In this document: positions 9,900-20,329 of the stretch, in pieces
Layout of the letters: each line of letters opens with the position of its first letter
Position numbering within the stretch: the stretch's first letter is position 1
NCBI GenBank assembly: GCA_015680685.1
Contig: MNCI01013584.1
Span: 756,771 to 820,770, forward strand
Reading direction: 5' to 3'
Source: Gnetum montanum
Lineage: Eukaryota > Streptophyta > Gnetopsida > Gnetales > Gnetaceae
Length of the DNA: 64,000 nucleotides
The notes under the pieces: model-generated
The model's database searches: none
What the model saw: the letters and a program-made list of their open reading frames with translations, nothing else
What the model was told of the DNA's origin: nothing
Program-made: the position numbers and the translations under genes

Positions 9900-12800
9900 T
9901 CATTGTGGTTCTAGCTTGGGGAAAGGGACTTCCTTGCCTACATCCTTAGGAACGTCAGTGTGATGCTGTGGTCACACTTGTCCATGCATGTAGCTAGGGT
10001 TGTTGTGGAGACATTGTTGCATTGGGCATCTAGACTAATTACTAGGTATATTACTAGTAAAGTAGTTTCTAAGACCATAGGGAGACTTGCAAATGCTGTA
10101 AGTTCATGCTACGTTTCAAAGATTTGGATGATGCTAGAGTATAGTTAATACAATACTAAAAATACCATGATGGTGGTGCATAGATCCCACACATTATTCT
10201 AGAACCCACCTAGCACTGTGTATCATCTATAGGGATAAGCATGATTATTGTAACATTTTTATGGTCTTAGATGGATTACCTTACCTAACTTTATTAACTT
10301 AACTTCTTGTAGGTACAAGGTTAATGATTAAGGCTTGATTGTTAGTGACCAAATCTTGGTAGTGGCTCAAACTACTTTGGATAAATTCATAAAGAGTCCC
10401 CAAATGAGAGCTACTATGTAGCAATAGTTAAGAGGGGCCTTTGATGAATACACCACTAGGTTCAACATGGTATACAATAAGTGTAAGGATGATAAGATGA
10501 TGCATAGATGGTGGGTAGATGCCGATGGCATGGATCATACCCTTGTAGTTGAAACCTCCACATTGTAGAAGAGAAGGTGAATATGACATTAAGTGTTTTA
10601 TTTCTTTTCTTGGTTGTTGAAATTGCTCAAATGGATGCTAACATTTGGTTATTACTTCATAGGACCTTCCACCTCAACTGATGTCACTATACCACTTTCA
10701 CGTTCACATCATGAGGAAACCCTCATTCTAAAGTTTGGTAATGTGGCATTAGCATAGGAGTGGCTAAAGGGGTAGGTGCCTAGATACGTTCAAGCAAACA
10801 TGTAGCATGCAAGATTTCTTGATGTATTTATGGCATCTATTCCTTTCATTCTTGTTATGGAGATGTTGCATGTTATCGAATCCTTTGATGAGGAGGCTAG
10901 TTGCTTTAGCACCATCATTTGAACTATTAATGTGAACATTGACATAGGTGATGGCCTATTTTATGACTTGTTTAGTGTCCCTACTAATGAGGTCAAGGTT
11001 CCCACTAGGATAGTGAGGGAATTGGGCCATCATGAGGAATTTTTAGAGTCACTTGGCACCAACATGGGCCACTCTAAAAGTCTAATGGATAGCTTCATGA
11101 ACCTTGATGTAAAGGAATCATATCCTTTGTTTGGTCTCATGCATTTCCCAAATTGCTATGACAAAAGAAGATAATCAACCTATCACAAGGGTGAAACTTT
11201 AAGAAGATCTTGATGGAGGGCATCAAATTTGATTGGGCTATTGCTTTGGCTCCTAGGCTTCGAGAGGATATTCTTAGACTCCATGTTGACATCTCTATGA
11301 TAATCCATATGCACTTTGCATTTTTTTTAGGTTATCTAAAAAGGTTTGCAAAGTTTCTAGTGGTGTATAGGAATGGGAAATGGATTTTCCAAGACCAAAG
11401 CCAACTTTCTAAGCCTTGAATAAAGCACATTTATCCAACAATGTAGTCCTAGAACCCACCAGAGGGGATGGAGAAAACATTATCCATCACCACTAAGAAT
11501 CTTGATGTTAGGTTGCATGAGTCTCTTCACAATACTAATGATGATAATCCCCTCTTGTTTCCTAGTAGTATTCAAGATGCCAGATGATGGTGCATGAAGG
11601 TTCAAGGGATTGCTAGAGAGAAACTCAGGAGGCCTATGGAGGAGGCACCCCCAGCATCAGATCAACCTACCTTGAAGAAGCTTAAGTTTAAGCTTAAGCC
11701 ATCACAACAGATAGTTGTAGGTATGCTTTGTTTAACTTTGGCTATTTCATGCTTTAAAATTTTGTGGCTACTTTATGGTTTTATGTGTTGACTAGTTTTC
11801 TATGTGCTATGCTTGTAGACAAGTGTTAGGTTATAGTAGCCCAAACTACTGTAGAGGCAGAACAAAGGTGTGTAGAAGAAGCACTCCTAAAGTAACCTAT
11901 GGTTGAGGAACTTATTGATGTAGGTATAGATGATTTAGATACCTTGTTTGGTGAGGTGGTACCAGGAAACTCTTCCATCATCATCCCAAAGGAGAAGGAG
12001 GAGGAGCTAGGTATGCTTATTTCTCACTATTTTTGTTATGCTTCATTAGTTATACTTGGTTTTCATCCTAACCTTTCAATGATTGTTATGCTTACAATAG
12101 TTCTTGGGCCTATAGCATAAGCTTTCATCCCTAAGTTTCATGCAAAACCATGGGTAGAGATCCCAGATAAAGTGGAGTTCTTGCATGGGATGAGTAAGGA
12201 CATCATCGATCAATTACATTAGGTTGCACCTAAGAAAATTAAGGATTTTTTTATGTGATTTGGTCATAGGCTTTGTTTGCATTATGGATTTTAAAGGTTT
12301 TGCCTTATGATTATATTTTATGGTTTGTGCAGTACCATCCATGGAGAGGAATGCCAGCAAAGACATGGATGTAGACCCTTTTCCTAGACTTCCCTTTGAA
12401 ATTTGTAGTATACCTATGAAGTTGTATGACATTGTTACTAATTTAGCAATGTCATTCGAAAAAGCTTCATGGGAGCTAGAGAGGTCCAATGAATCCCTAT
12501 GGGAGAAAGTTTTGGCCCTGAAGAAAAATGATCAAAGGTAAGAGGATATGATTAGGGATCTTCAAGATCATAAAGCCTTTGTTGAAGCCTAAGTGGCTAA
12601 CTTGGGGGAGTTACAAACCAAGGAGATTAGTTAGGCCTGCTATTGGTATGCTATTTAGGATAAAGTAGAGATCTTGTTGGAGATGGTAGAGCAACATATG
12701 CAGATGGACCTTATCTCCCAAAAGGTTGAGGACTAGAAGGATTACTATGCTTGGGTTCTAGAGTGGGGCAAGACATAAACGGACCAAAAGCATCAGTATA

Positions 12801-13312
12801 AGGCTTATTGTGGGGCCTACCTAAAATGGCTTAAGGAAGAGTTAGTTGAATGACACAAGGGAGAGCTATTCATTTAGGGGATATAGTTAGAGAATTCTTA
12901 TCAACTCTTTAAAAGCACTCTCAAGGTGGAGTAATCTCCTACTCTTCAGATCACTATCATTGTGGGCAAGATTGATACAACTATTATCACTCATGAGCCT
13001 CCTACTTGGACTCCTATAGATAGATTTGATGTTCTTTTTGGCATTGATCCTAGGGATGTTGATTGGGTCAACATGATAGAGGACCAGATTCTCCATTTTT
13101 TGGAGAAACACCTTCCCCATCTATCCCTAGAAGTGATGGAGCTAGACTCTCTGTGGGTTTGATATACTTTGCATTTTAGCCTTTGTTTTAAGTCATAATT
13201 TTGGCTATGGGTTGCTAATTGGCTATGTTTTGTTTCATTTTAGGCCTCAAGAGACATTGGTAGCTCCAATGATGAGGGCGATCCACCACTTCCTCCTCTG
13301 AATTCCACTTAA
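9900..13312 (+). pseudogene. Spliced, intron-bearing ORF of unknown function, antisense to the Tat element
   Basis: I do not recognise the protein. Plus-strand exons can be joined through GT-AG introns of about 86-105 bp: 10577-10662, 11721-11818, 12011 to 12100 or 12115, about 12245-12332, and 13157-13243. An acceptor also lies at 10311-10312. A last short acidic, Pro-rich exon ends in a TAA at 13310. The first readable exon (10313-10576) includes GLIVSDQILVVAQTTLDKF. The middle exon encodes a globular-looking region (EVKVPTRIVRELGHHEEFLE; EGIKFDWAIALAPRLREDIL). The exon at 12333-13156 is Glu/Lys/Gln-rich and looks coiled-coil. Ten in-frame stops occur at 12540-12935 (5 TAG, 4 TAA, 1 TGA). 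All could come from Gln or Arg codons by C-to-T change. One frameshift lies near 11170-11210. Extra antisense ORFs are known in Tat elements such as Grande; this is a candidate of that class. A captured host gene is the alternative. Confidence 0.55.
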
Positions 13313-13990
13313 CAGCCTCCTTTAGTTTAGCTTGTTAGCTGTTTTACTTTTGTTTTTATGTTGATCACTATGGTTAGCCAAAACTATGTTATGGATAGTC
13401 ATTATTTGGCATCATTACTATACATTATGGTTATAGCTATAAGTTATGGAAATTTTGATTTTAAATTTGAATATTTGGTTTTATTTTGGCTATGTGGATT
13501 TATAGTAATAATGAATATTGTAAATGTTGTAAACTTTGAAAACAACCATGTTAATGTTTTTTGGTTATAAAATCAAATGACTAGTCAATGCGATAATAGG
13601 ATAAGTAAAGAGAGATATAAAAAGGAAATTTTTATAGTTTTAGGCCATCATGGGCATAGGTTATATTGTACAATTATGGATACATTGTTAGTTTAACATC
13701 ATACCAGACGATAATGCTAGTTTAAGGTCATAGTGGACCATAGTGCCAGTTTTAGGCCTTAGAAGGCCATGGTGCTAGTTTAGGCCTTAGTAGACTATGT
13801 TTGAAAGAGATGGTTTTTTAATGTTTAAAGAAAGGTTATAGAAAATGGGTAATAATGCAAATAAGTTTAGAAAGGTTATAGAAAATGGGTAATAATGCAA
13901 CTAAGTTTAGGCTACATGCATAAAATAACAAAGATGTAATAAGTTTCAAGAGAAAAAATAAGGCTATTTGGCTATCATTGTATTTGGTCA
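13313..13990. repeat. Noncoding spacer with GGCCTTAG repeats and a 40-bp duplication
   Basis: After the spliced ORF the sequence is noncoding. From 13640 to 13800 it repeats the words TAGTTTAAGG and GGCCTTAG four times, matching the spacer at 4060-4160 in the same orientation. At 13831-13870 and 13871-13910 a 40-bp segment is tandemly duplicated with one difference. The spacer ends where the minus-strand protease frame of element T becomes readable, near 13990. Confidence 0.5.
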
Positions 13991-14640
13991 TAGAGGCATG
14001 GGAAGGTTAAGGTAAACTTCACTTGGTAAGATTCTTCTTAATCTTTGCAAAATTAGGGAGTGAGTAAGGCCTACCCTTCACAAGCTTGTATTTTCCATTC
14101 CCTTTTCTTAAAATGGTACAAGGGAGTTCATCCCATAATGTATTGCCTTACTTCTCATTGCCATCATTGGTTATCTTAGCATTTTTCTCTTCATGGCACG
14201 GAGCTTCTTTTTGAAGCTCCATTTTAGACCCCTACTCTATGCCAATGTTGTTGATAGCTAGGGAAGCTGTGTTATTACCATGAATGATGATTTCACCTTC
14301 CTTGTAAGGAGGATGAATTTCTTGATGGATGGATGAGGAGATAGCTCGTAATTAGGCCAAACAAGATCTTCCTAGAATAATGTTGAACCCTGGTGTCTCT
14401 TCTACCACTAATAAGTTTATAGTTGTAGAAAATTATTCTTTGGATACAAAATCTAAGGAGATATACCTCTTAACTAAAATTCTTGATTCATTGAAGTACT
14501 TAAGAGCTACGGTGGTCATAGGTTGTACCTACTCAATTAAGCCTAAGCATTCAACGATGGTGCATGGGATGATGTTGGTTGTTGCTCCATCATCAACATG
14601 CACCTGATGTATTTTAAATTATCTTATTCATATGGTTATG
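13990..14640 (-). pseudogene. pol: Tat-lineage aspartic protease, decayed
   Basis: On the minus strand the motif VDDGATTNIIP occupies the position of the D-G/S-A catalytic loop. It is followed by ECLGLIE, a region matching the flap and FNIILGRSCLA, the typical end of the Tat protease core. A downstream stretch (SSSIHQEIHPPYKEGEIII) resembles the linker after the ILGR motif in this lineage. One TAA interrupts the core. The frame fades at about 13990, where the spacer begins; the RT expected next is 10 kb away at 3.8 kb. Confidence 0.8.
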
Positions 14641-14649
14641 AATAAAGGG

Positions 14650-17591
14650 GTTGTAGTTACCTCATCATTCTCAGGATTAACCTTAATTTTGCTATTGCAA
14701 AATGTCAATGGTAAGGGAGGAATCATCACTACATGGATGGATTCCTCATTAGTAGGGATTTCCTCACTAAATAGTGTGGAGGTCAACATTTTGTCTAGCA
14801 CCTCATGATGTGTGATGGAAGTCATGATCATGACATATAAGCTTAAGGTTGTATTTTTCTACTTGAGTGATTGCTTGACTTGGTCCATGGTACTAAGGAA
14901 GTTTTTGTCATTGGCCATGGGCTTTCAACCCTGGTTGTACTTTACTTTCTTCATGCATCCCAAAATGCAAACTTCAGCTTTAGGCTATGGATCTTTTTGG
15001 TTGTGGGCTTTAGTGTCCTCCTATGACCTGTTGGTTAAAGGAGATGGAGTAGAGGAGGTCATAGGTATAGCTAAAATGGGAGTGAGCTTTAGTGGGCCCA
15101 CTTCCTTTCATATCTCCATTTTTTTACCTTTCTTGTTGTCAAGCTTTTTCTTATGCTTCTTACTTTGGTTGGTTGAAATTTTTTGGTTGTTAGCTATTGG
15201 CTGTAAGAAAGAGGCAATATCATTGGCTACCATAGGGGACATTGTGCAGTTGTTTCGGCTATAGATGTTTGGCTTGTATTGGGTTGAGGAACTTTTATGA
15301 AAAAAGGTTTTCTCAAGGGCATTCGTGATGGTACTCTCACAATGAAGGTAGGTCTTGAGCTATGGGAATCCAAAGAAGCTCTTTCATTGTAGAGGGGTGC
15401 TTGGATCATGAATGGTCCTCTAGTAGGTATCTGGTTGTCATGGATGTTGAATGACAAGATAACATAGGGGCTATCATTATCATTCAAAAGGTCTTTGTAG
15501 TCCTACATTAAGTACTTTTGTAACCAAACTAGGTTAGAAGCATCTAAGACTAGTTCCTCCATATCTATCATCCTTTGCAGGTCATCCTTCAATGTGAGGC
15601 ATAAGTTTGTATCATGACCAGGTAGTTGATGATAGTGGCAAAAGCAATCTAGGTTAAAGTATTTAGGAAACTAAGGATCATCCTTCATTACCCAAGTGGG
15701 ATCCTTGGTCATTTCGCATAGTTGCTTGTGCTTCTTTTGAGTGGCTTCGATCATTTGTTTATGTTGTATGTGTCCACTTCTTAATAGTTGATCTAGTAAT
15801 TTGGATGGTTTTAATGGCAATGTAGTATATTTAGACCTGTCCTTCCTTTCAAAGTTAGGTCTACATTGATGGTTGGTTACTATAGTCATTGGTGGGGGCC
15901 TTTGGGGGGTTGACCTTCGACCCTTTGCTCATGGTCTTGGATTCTTTGGTTATAGTTGCTACAATAGTGTTGTTTTGTTTGCTCTTTTCTTTGTCTCTTC
16001 AAGAATGTTAGTTTTTATTTGATATATAGGATGGATCATGGTTGGCTTATGTGGCATCCTCTATGTTTTTAGTTTATGAGAACACTTGGCTACGAGACTG
16101 TGGATCAAGGTGGTAGAGTTTAGACTTGATGAAGTCATTGACTACTCCCTTGAATATGGCTAAAAAGTGGGCTTTAGCTATGGGCTTTGCTATTTCTTTC
16201 AATAGTCCATTCCACCACTGAATGAATTTTTGTACAGGTTCTAAGGGCCCTTGCATGAGCTTCATGAGTTGGTCAAGCATTGTGTTAGGCTTCAAGTTAT
16301 ACTCAAAGTTGTTGACAAACTAGGCTACTAAGTCTTCTAGAAAGGATATAGACCCTCTGGACAATGTGAAATAATAATTAAGTGCTTTCCCAGTTAAAGA
16401 CATGGGAAAATCCTCATGATGTTATGAGGCCATGGTTGCAAGAGAAAACATTTTGATCAAAAGGTAATATGGTGGAATTAGGGTCATATTCTCCATTCTA
16501 TTTTCTAAATTCTAGAATGGGGACACCAAGAGGAAGTGTCAAGGGTGGGACTATAGGAGTTACGGGATCATCCTACTAGAAGTTCATAATATTGATGGTT
16601 TGTGTGGTAGAGGCTTTATGCCTATTCAATTTCTCTATTAGGTGTTGGATCATTTGGAGTGCTTGATCCAAGCCTTGTAGTGGCCCCATAGTTTTCAAAG
16701 TTTGTACATAAGGTTGTAGCATTTGTTGTGAGGCTTGTGACCTTGTTATGGGTTGCATGAAAAAAGGAAAAGGTTGCATTATGATTGTGGTTGATGGGCC
16801 AAATAAAGAAAAAGATGTTTGTGCTAGTACTTGAGACACAAATGGGACAGATGTGGTGTGTGACTCGTGAGTTGCTGGGGGTTTGATGGTTCATCCCATG
16901 TAAGTAGTTAAAGGATTTGCAATGGTAAAAGCCACCGTTAATGGGTTTTTATATCATGGCTATTTTGAAAATGGCATTGATGCATTATAGTTTGTTGTTT
17001 ATGGCATTGACTAAGTATGATGTGTAGCTACAACCTGCATAACATCTACTGTAGTAGGGTGTAGAGGATTGGAAGATGGTGGCATCATGCCCATGGAGAA
17101 AACAAAGGCATTAGGAGAAGGTTCTGTGATGTTGGGGGATGTTTATTGGCATAGTCCTTCAAGGATGTTTTTAGGCTCAGATTCTACATAAATTCATCGT
17201 CTTCTTCCCATTGTTCCCAAAAGGTAGGCTAGTCATCTTCCTCTTCTATGGCAATCAATTGGGCTATGATGCTAGAATAGATGTTGTTAAGGGGAATTTC
17301 TTCATATAGGGAGGGGATGTACTCTTTCCCATCCTTGTGTATGAGCTAAAATTCCCTTTTGGCCTCAAATTCAATTTGTGGAATTAATATACCTGCCTAT
17401 ATTTTGACATAAATGAAGTTATAATGATCTTCATTTATGGCTCTAAAATTAGGACTCTCCCATATGACTCTCAAATATCACCTACACTCAATGATTGTAG
17501 GGTCTTTGGGATCATACATCCTTATGACTTGTTGGTTATGATCTTCACTAGTGAAGGTGAAGGATAATTTGGTGGATTTTTGAAAAGGCAT
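14650..17591 (-). pseudogene. gag: Tat-lineage Gag, decayed
   Basis: The likely start is the ATG at 17591, since it opens a readable N-terminal region (STKLSFTFTSEDHNQQVIRM). The Retrotrans_gag core lies at about 16440-16080: DFPMSLTGKALNYYFTLSRG, then SISFLEDLVAQFVNNF, then LEPVQKFIQWWNGLLKEI. Near 15655-15560 a zinc-knuckle-like CFCHYHQLPGHDTNLC matches the conserved Cys-His-His-Cys region of Tat Gag. Many stops and frameshifts break the gene. It is followed in the same orientation by the protease. Confidence 0.8.
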
Positions 17592-17779
17592 GGTTAGAGT
17601 GCTAAGAATTGCTTAAGAATAAACTATAAATGTTAAGATAAGAGTAAATTCCAATGAATGGAATTCAAAAAATCTTAGAGGAATGAAAATGGAAAAAAAT
17701 TGATATACTTACTATAATTCGTAAGTGGGGGATAAGGGGGGTTTACCCCTTTACCAGAAATAGAATATTGACAATGTTG

Positions 17780-18600
17780 GCTTCAAACCCCACCCAAGTT
17801 GGCCTTCGAAGTACCTCTACATTGGGTATGCCAAGGGGAGAAAGAAGGGGGTGAGATAATGGAAATCTCACACCTTTTTATTCCAACGTTGGAGGGGGAA
17901 AATTTTAAAAACCAAAATGGAAACTTGGTAGTTTCCAAAAATGGTTTTGGCAGGTTGCCAACTTTCACCAAAAAGCAGGGAAAAGTAGGCTTGGTTAGCA
18001 TGGAAACCAACATTGGTTTAGTGACAAAGATTATGGCAATAAAAATTAAATTTTTATCAAGGATTCCACATTGGCTTTGTTCTTAGAATTCACAACTGAT
18101 GTTGTGAAATTCTAGCATCCAAACCACTTGTAGCTTCCATGTTGAGGTTTNNNNNNNNNNNNNNNNNNNNNNNNNNNNNNNNNNNNNNNNNNNGGGGTGA
18201 GGTGGTGGGCCAAAGGCAGCATTGGATTCCTTGGGAGTTTTGGCTAGAAAATGGCTAACTCGCAACAAAAGTAGATCTAGTGATAAAATTGGTTTCAAAC
18301 TTCATCAACACTAACCTTCCAACTGCTTTCACATTGGGTATGGCAAAGGGGGAAAATAAGGGGGTTGAGATGATGGGAATCTCAAACCTCCTACCTCAAC
18401 ATTGATGAGGGGAAAAGGTTGAAAACCAAATTGGAAAGTTAGTATTTTTTCATTAAAATTGGTTCTAGGCAGCTGCTAATTCTCTCAACTTGCAAAAATG
18501 GAGGGAAAGTCAACTCATAGATGAGTTGAATCACCCACTTTTAGAAGCTAAATAATAAACTTTTGGCTATAAAAACAATGGGGGAAAGAGATATCAACAC
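17780..18600. repeat. Direct repeat, period about 512 bp, within the T leader
   Basis: The text GGCTTCAAACCCCACC... CATTGGGTATGCCAAGG at 17779 recurs from 18291 as TGGTTTCAAACTTCATC... CATTGGGTATGGCAAAG, and similarity continues for about 150 bp. A weaker third start may lie near 18860. The assembly gap falls between the two copies, so copy number could be underestimated. Confidence 0.6.
18150..18193. other. Assembly gap (run of N)
   Basis: About 44 unresolved bases interrupt the leader of element T, inside a repeated segment. The true gap length is unknown. Confidence 0.95.
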
Positions 18601-19527
18601 TAGATTTGGACTGTAAAATTCACAGCAAGTGTTGTGAGAAAAAAACCCAACCACATGTAAAAGGCAAGGAAAAGACCAACATTGATTTTTTCAAAGGTTT
18701 TCATGACAAGAAAAAATGAAGGAAAAGCTTGTAAATGGTTATGAAAATGATAGATTTGGCTACAAAATTTAGGTAAAGGCCTTCCTTCCAGCACCAAGAA
18801 AAACTATTGTGACCAAAAACCTCAATTGTTGGAATGGGAAAACCAAGGATCCTCAATGAAAGCAGTTTCCAAACCCCAAATCCCTAGGGAGTTTACGATA
18901 AAAATGGGATTCGGGGCACCTTGGCTGATCTAGTAGATTAACTAGGGACTTAGGAGATGCAAAATGTAGAAATATAAATATATTTGAATAATGCACAAAT
19001 AATAAATTAAATTTTATTCAACAAAAAACTCAAAACATAAAACTTTATTGAGAGAAGAATAAAGAATAAGTTAGATAAATATGTACAAAAAATGGTGCCT
19101 AGATGAGAAAAAAAGAGGGTTCACTTGTGCAAGAGTTCAAAGCTTTTTGAAGCCAAGATGATTTACTCCATGATTTCATTGCTAAGCCACTCTTGATGTT
19201 ATCGAACATTCCTTTGCTGCTACAACCTTGGATCTGCTAATTGGGTCACTATTGGAGGAGGGGGGAGGGGGTTGAGAAAGGTGGAATATTTGGATTCCAA
19301 GTTGCTCCACATTGGGTTTGGAATTCTAAAAGTGCAGTGGTAACACCAAAAACCCACTAAATCTTAAGTCATCACTACTTCCAAGCTAGGGTTCAAGAGA
19401 ATGCAAGTATGGAAACTTGCAAGAGCTCTTGAGTGCCTAAAAATGCCCCAAGTGTGGAATTGTATGCATGCTAATTGCTGAATGTGAGAAAAATTGCTAG
19501 AACTTGTAAATTATGTTGGAGGCTAGC

Positions 19528-19534
19528 TTTTATA
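19528..19534 (-). promoter_or_regulatory. TATA box of the Tat LTR
   Basis: On the minus strand the context is CCTATAAAAGCTAG, a strong plant TATA box in GC-richer surroundings. It lies about 320-400 bp downstream of the 21-bp repeat array and about 1.9 kb upstream of Gag, a position consistent with the start of the R region. Confidence 0.65.
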
Positions 19535-19849
19535 GGATCTTTGGATCATAAATGGGGCTACAAATTGGCTATGATTTGGCTACAAAAATGGCTAATAATT
19601 TGTTGCAAATTTAGGTGAAATGGGCATCCAAATTTGGGGGGTTATTATACATAGTAAGTGCTTCCCCCATGGCCATTCCATTTATTATAAATAGTAACCA
19701 AGGCACAACTTGCACATTGGAGATTAATCTTCCATGATGAGCTCTCCACCTTGGTTGTTGAAGTGGCTAGTCAACATTAAAGTTCTTGAACTAATGAATT
19801 TTGCTTCTTGTGGTTTCCATGTCAAGTAGATTGAATCTTCCACATTAGG

Positions 19850-19975
19850 GGGGAAAGTTTCTAGGTTGGGGGAAAAATTTTCAAGTTATAGGGAAACTTT
19901 CCAGGCTAAGGGGAGAACTTTCCAGGATAAGGGAAGAAAGTCTCCAAATTGTGCATTTGGTCTCCATGTTAAAGG
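19850..19975 (-). repeat. U3 array of a unit of about 21 bp in the Tat LTR
   Basis: Read on the plus strand, about five units follow each other, including AACTTTCCAGGCTAAGGGGA and AACTTTCCAGGATAAGGGAA, with more diverged copies on both sides. Placed upstream of the TATA box, this is a plausible enhancer array. Binding factors are unknown. Confidence 0.6.
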
Positions 19976-20329
19976 GGGCAAAGTCTCGAAAACCCCCACC
20001 CTTCCATGCTAGGGGTACATGAGATCCACCCCTCTACAAGTGTTTCTAAAGTAGAAAAATGCATACCCCTCCATAAAACCCATCAAATTTCCTTTTTTGG
20101 TAGTCTAAAAGGCATTTTTGACCCCCCAAGCTCAAATATAGACACTAGGTAACTCTTTCCACTTGGGGAATGAGGCCTTGACCACTTATGAAGTAGTTTT
20201 TAGTGCCAAAAGTATAAAGTATGTGAAATTTCCCATTTTGAGTTACAATCTTTACATTTACAATGACATTCTTCCTTGATTTTCATGGGATGGAAGTTTC
20301 ATGATGGAGATTGGTTACAACATGAAAAA

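Larger units (their letters stand above)
17780..20260 (-). repeat. 5' LTR and leader of Tat element T, approximate limits
   Basis: Directly upstream of the Gag start lies noncoding, G/C-clustered DNA. On the minus strand it holds a U3-like array, a TATA box and a long R/U5-leader. The right limit is placed where the 3' ORF of element C loses similarity (about 20.3 kb); the left limit is placed before Gag. No matching second LTR is seen in the window, so the ends are not proven. A degenerate tRNA-Asp-like primer site could lie near 17762-17780, but it is too decayed to claim. Confidence 0.5.

Noticed and set aside
9900-13312. Assignment of the spliced ORF to the plant mobile domain or another named transposon-associated family
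   Set aside because: A few phrases are reminiscent, but no diagnostic motif is clear; naming a family without a profile search would be guessing.
3830-13990. Spacers at 3830-4500 and 13560-13990 as a true LTR pair
   Set aside because: They share only short repeated words. I could not find alignable ends, TG/CA borders, a primer site or a 5-bp duplication.
14812-15264. 150-codon plus-strand ORF with hydrophobic, membrane-like text
   Set aside because: It is antisense to the Gag/protease region of element T, where the minus-strand protein motifs are clear. It has no recognisable domain and looks like a reverse-strand shadow.
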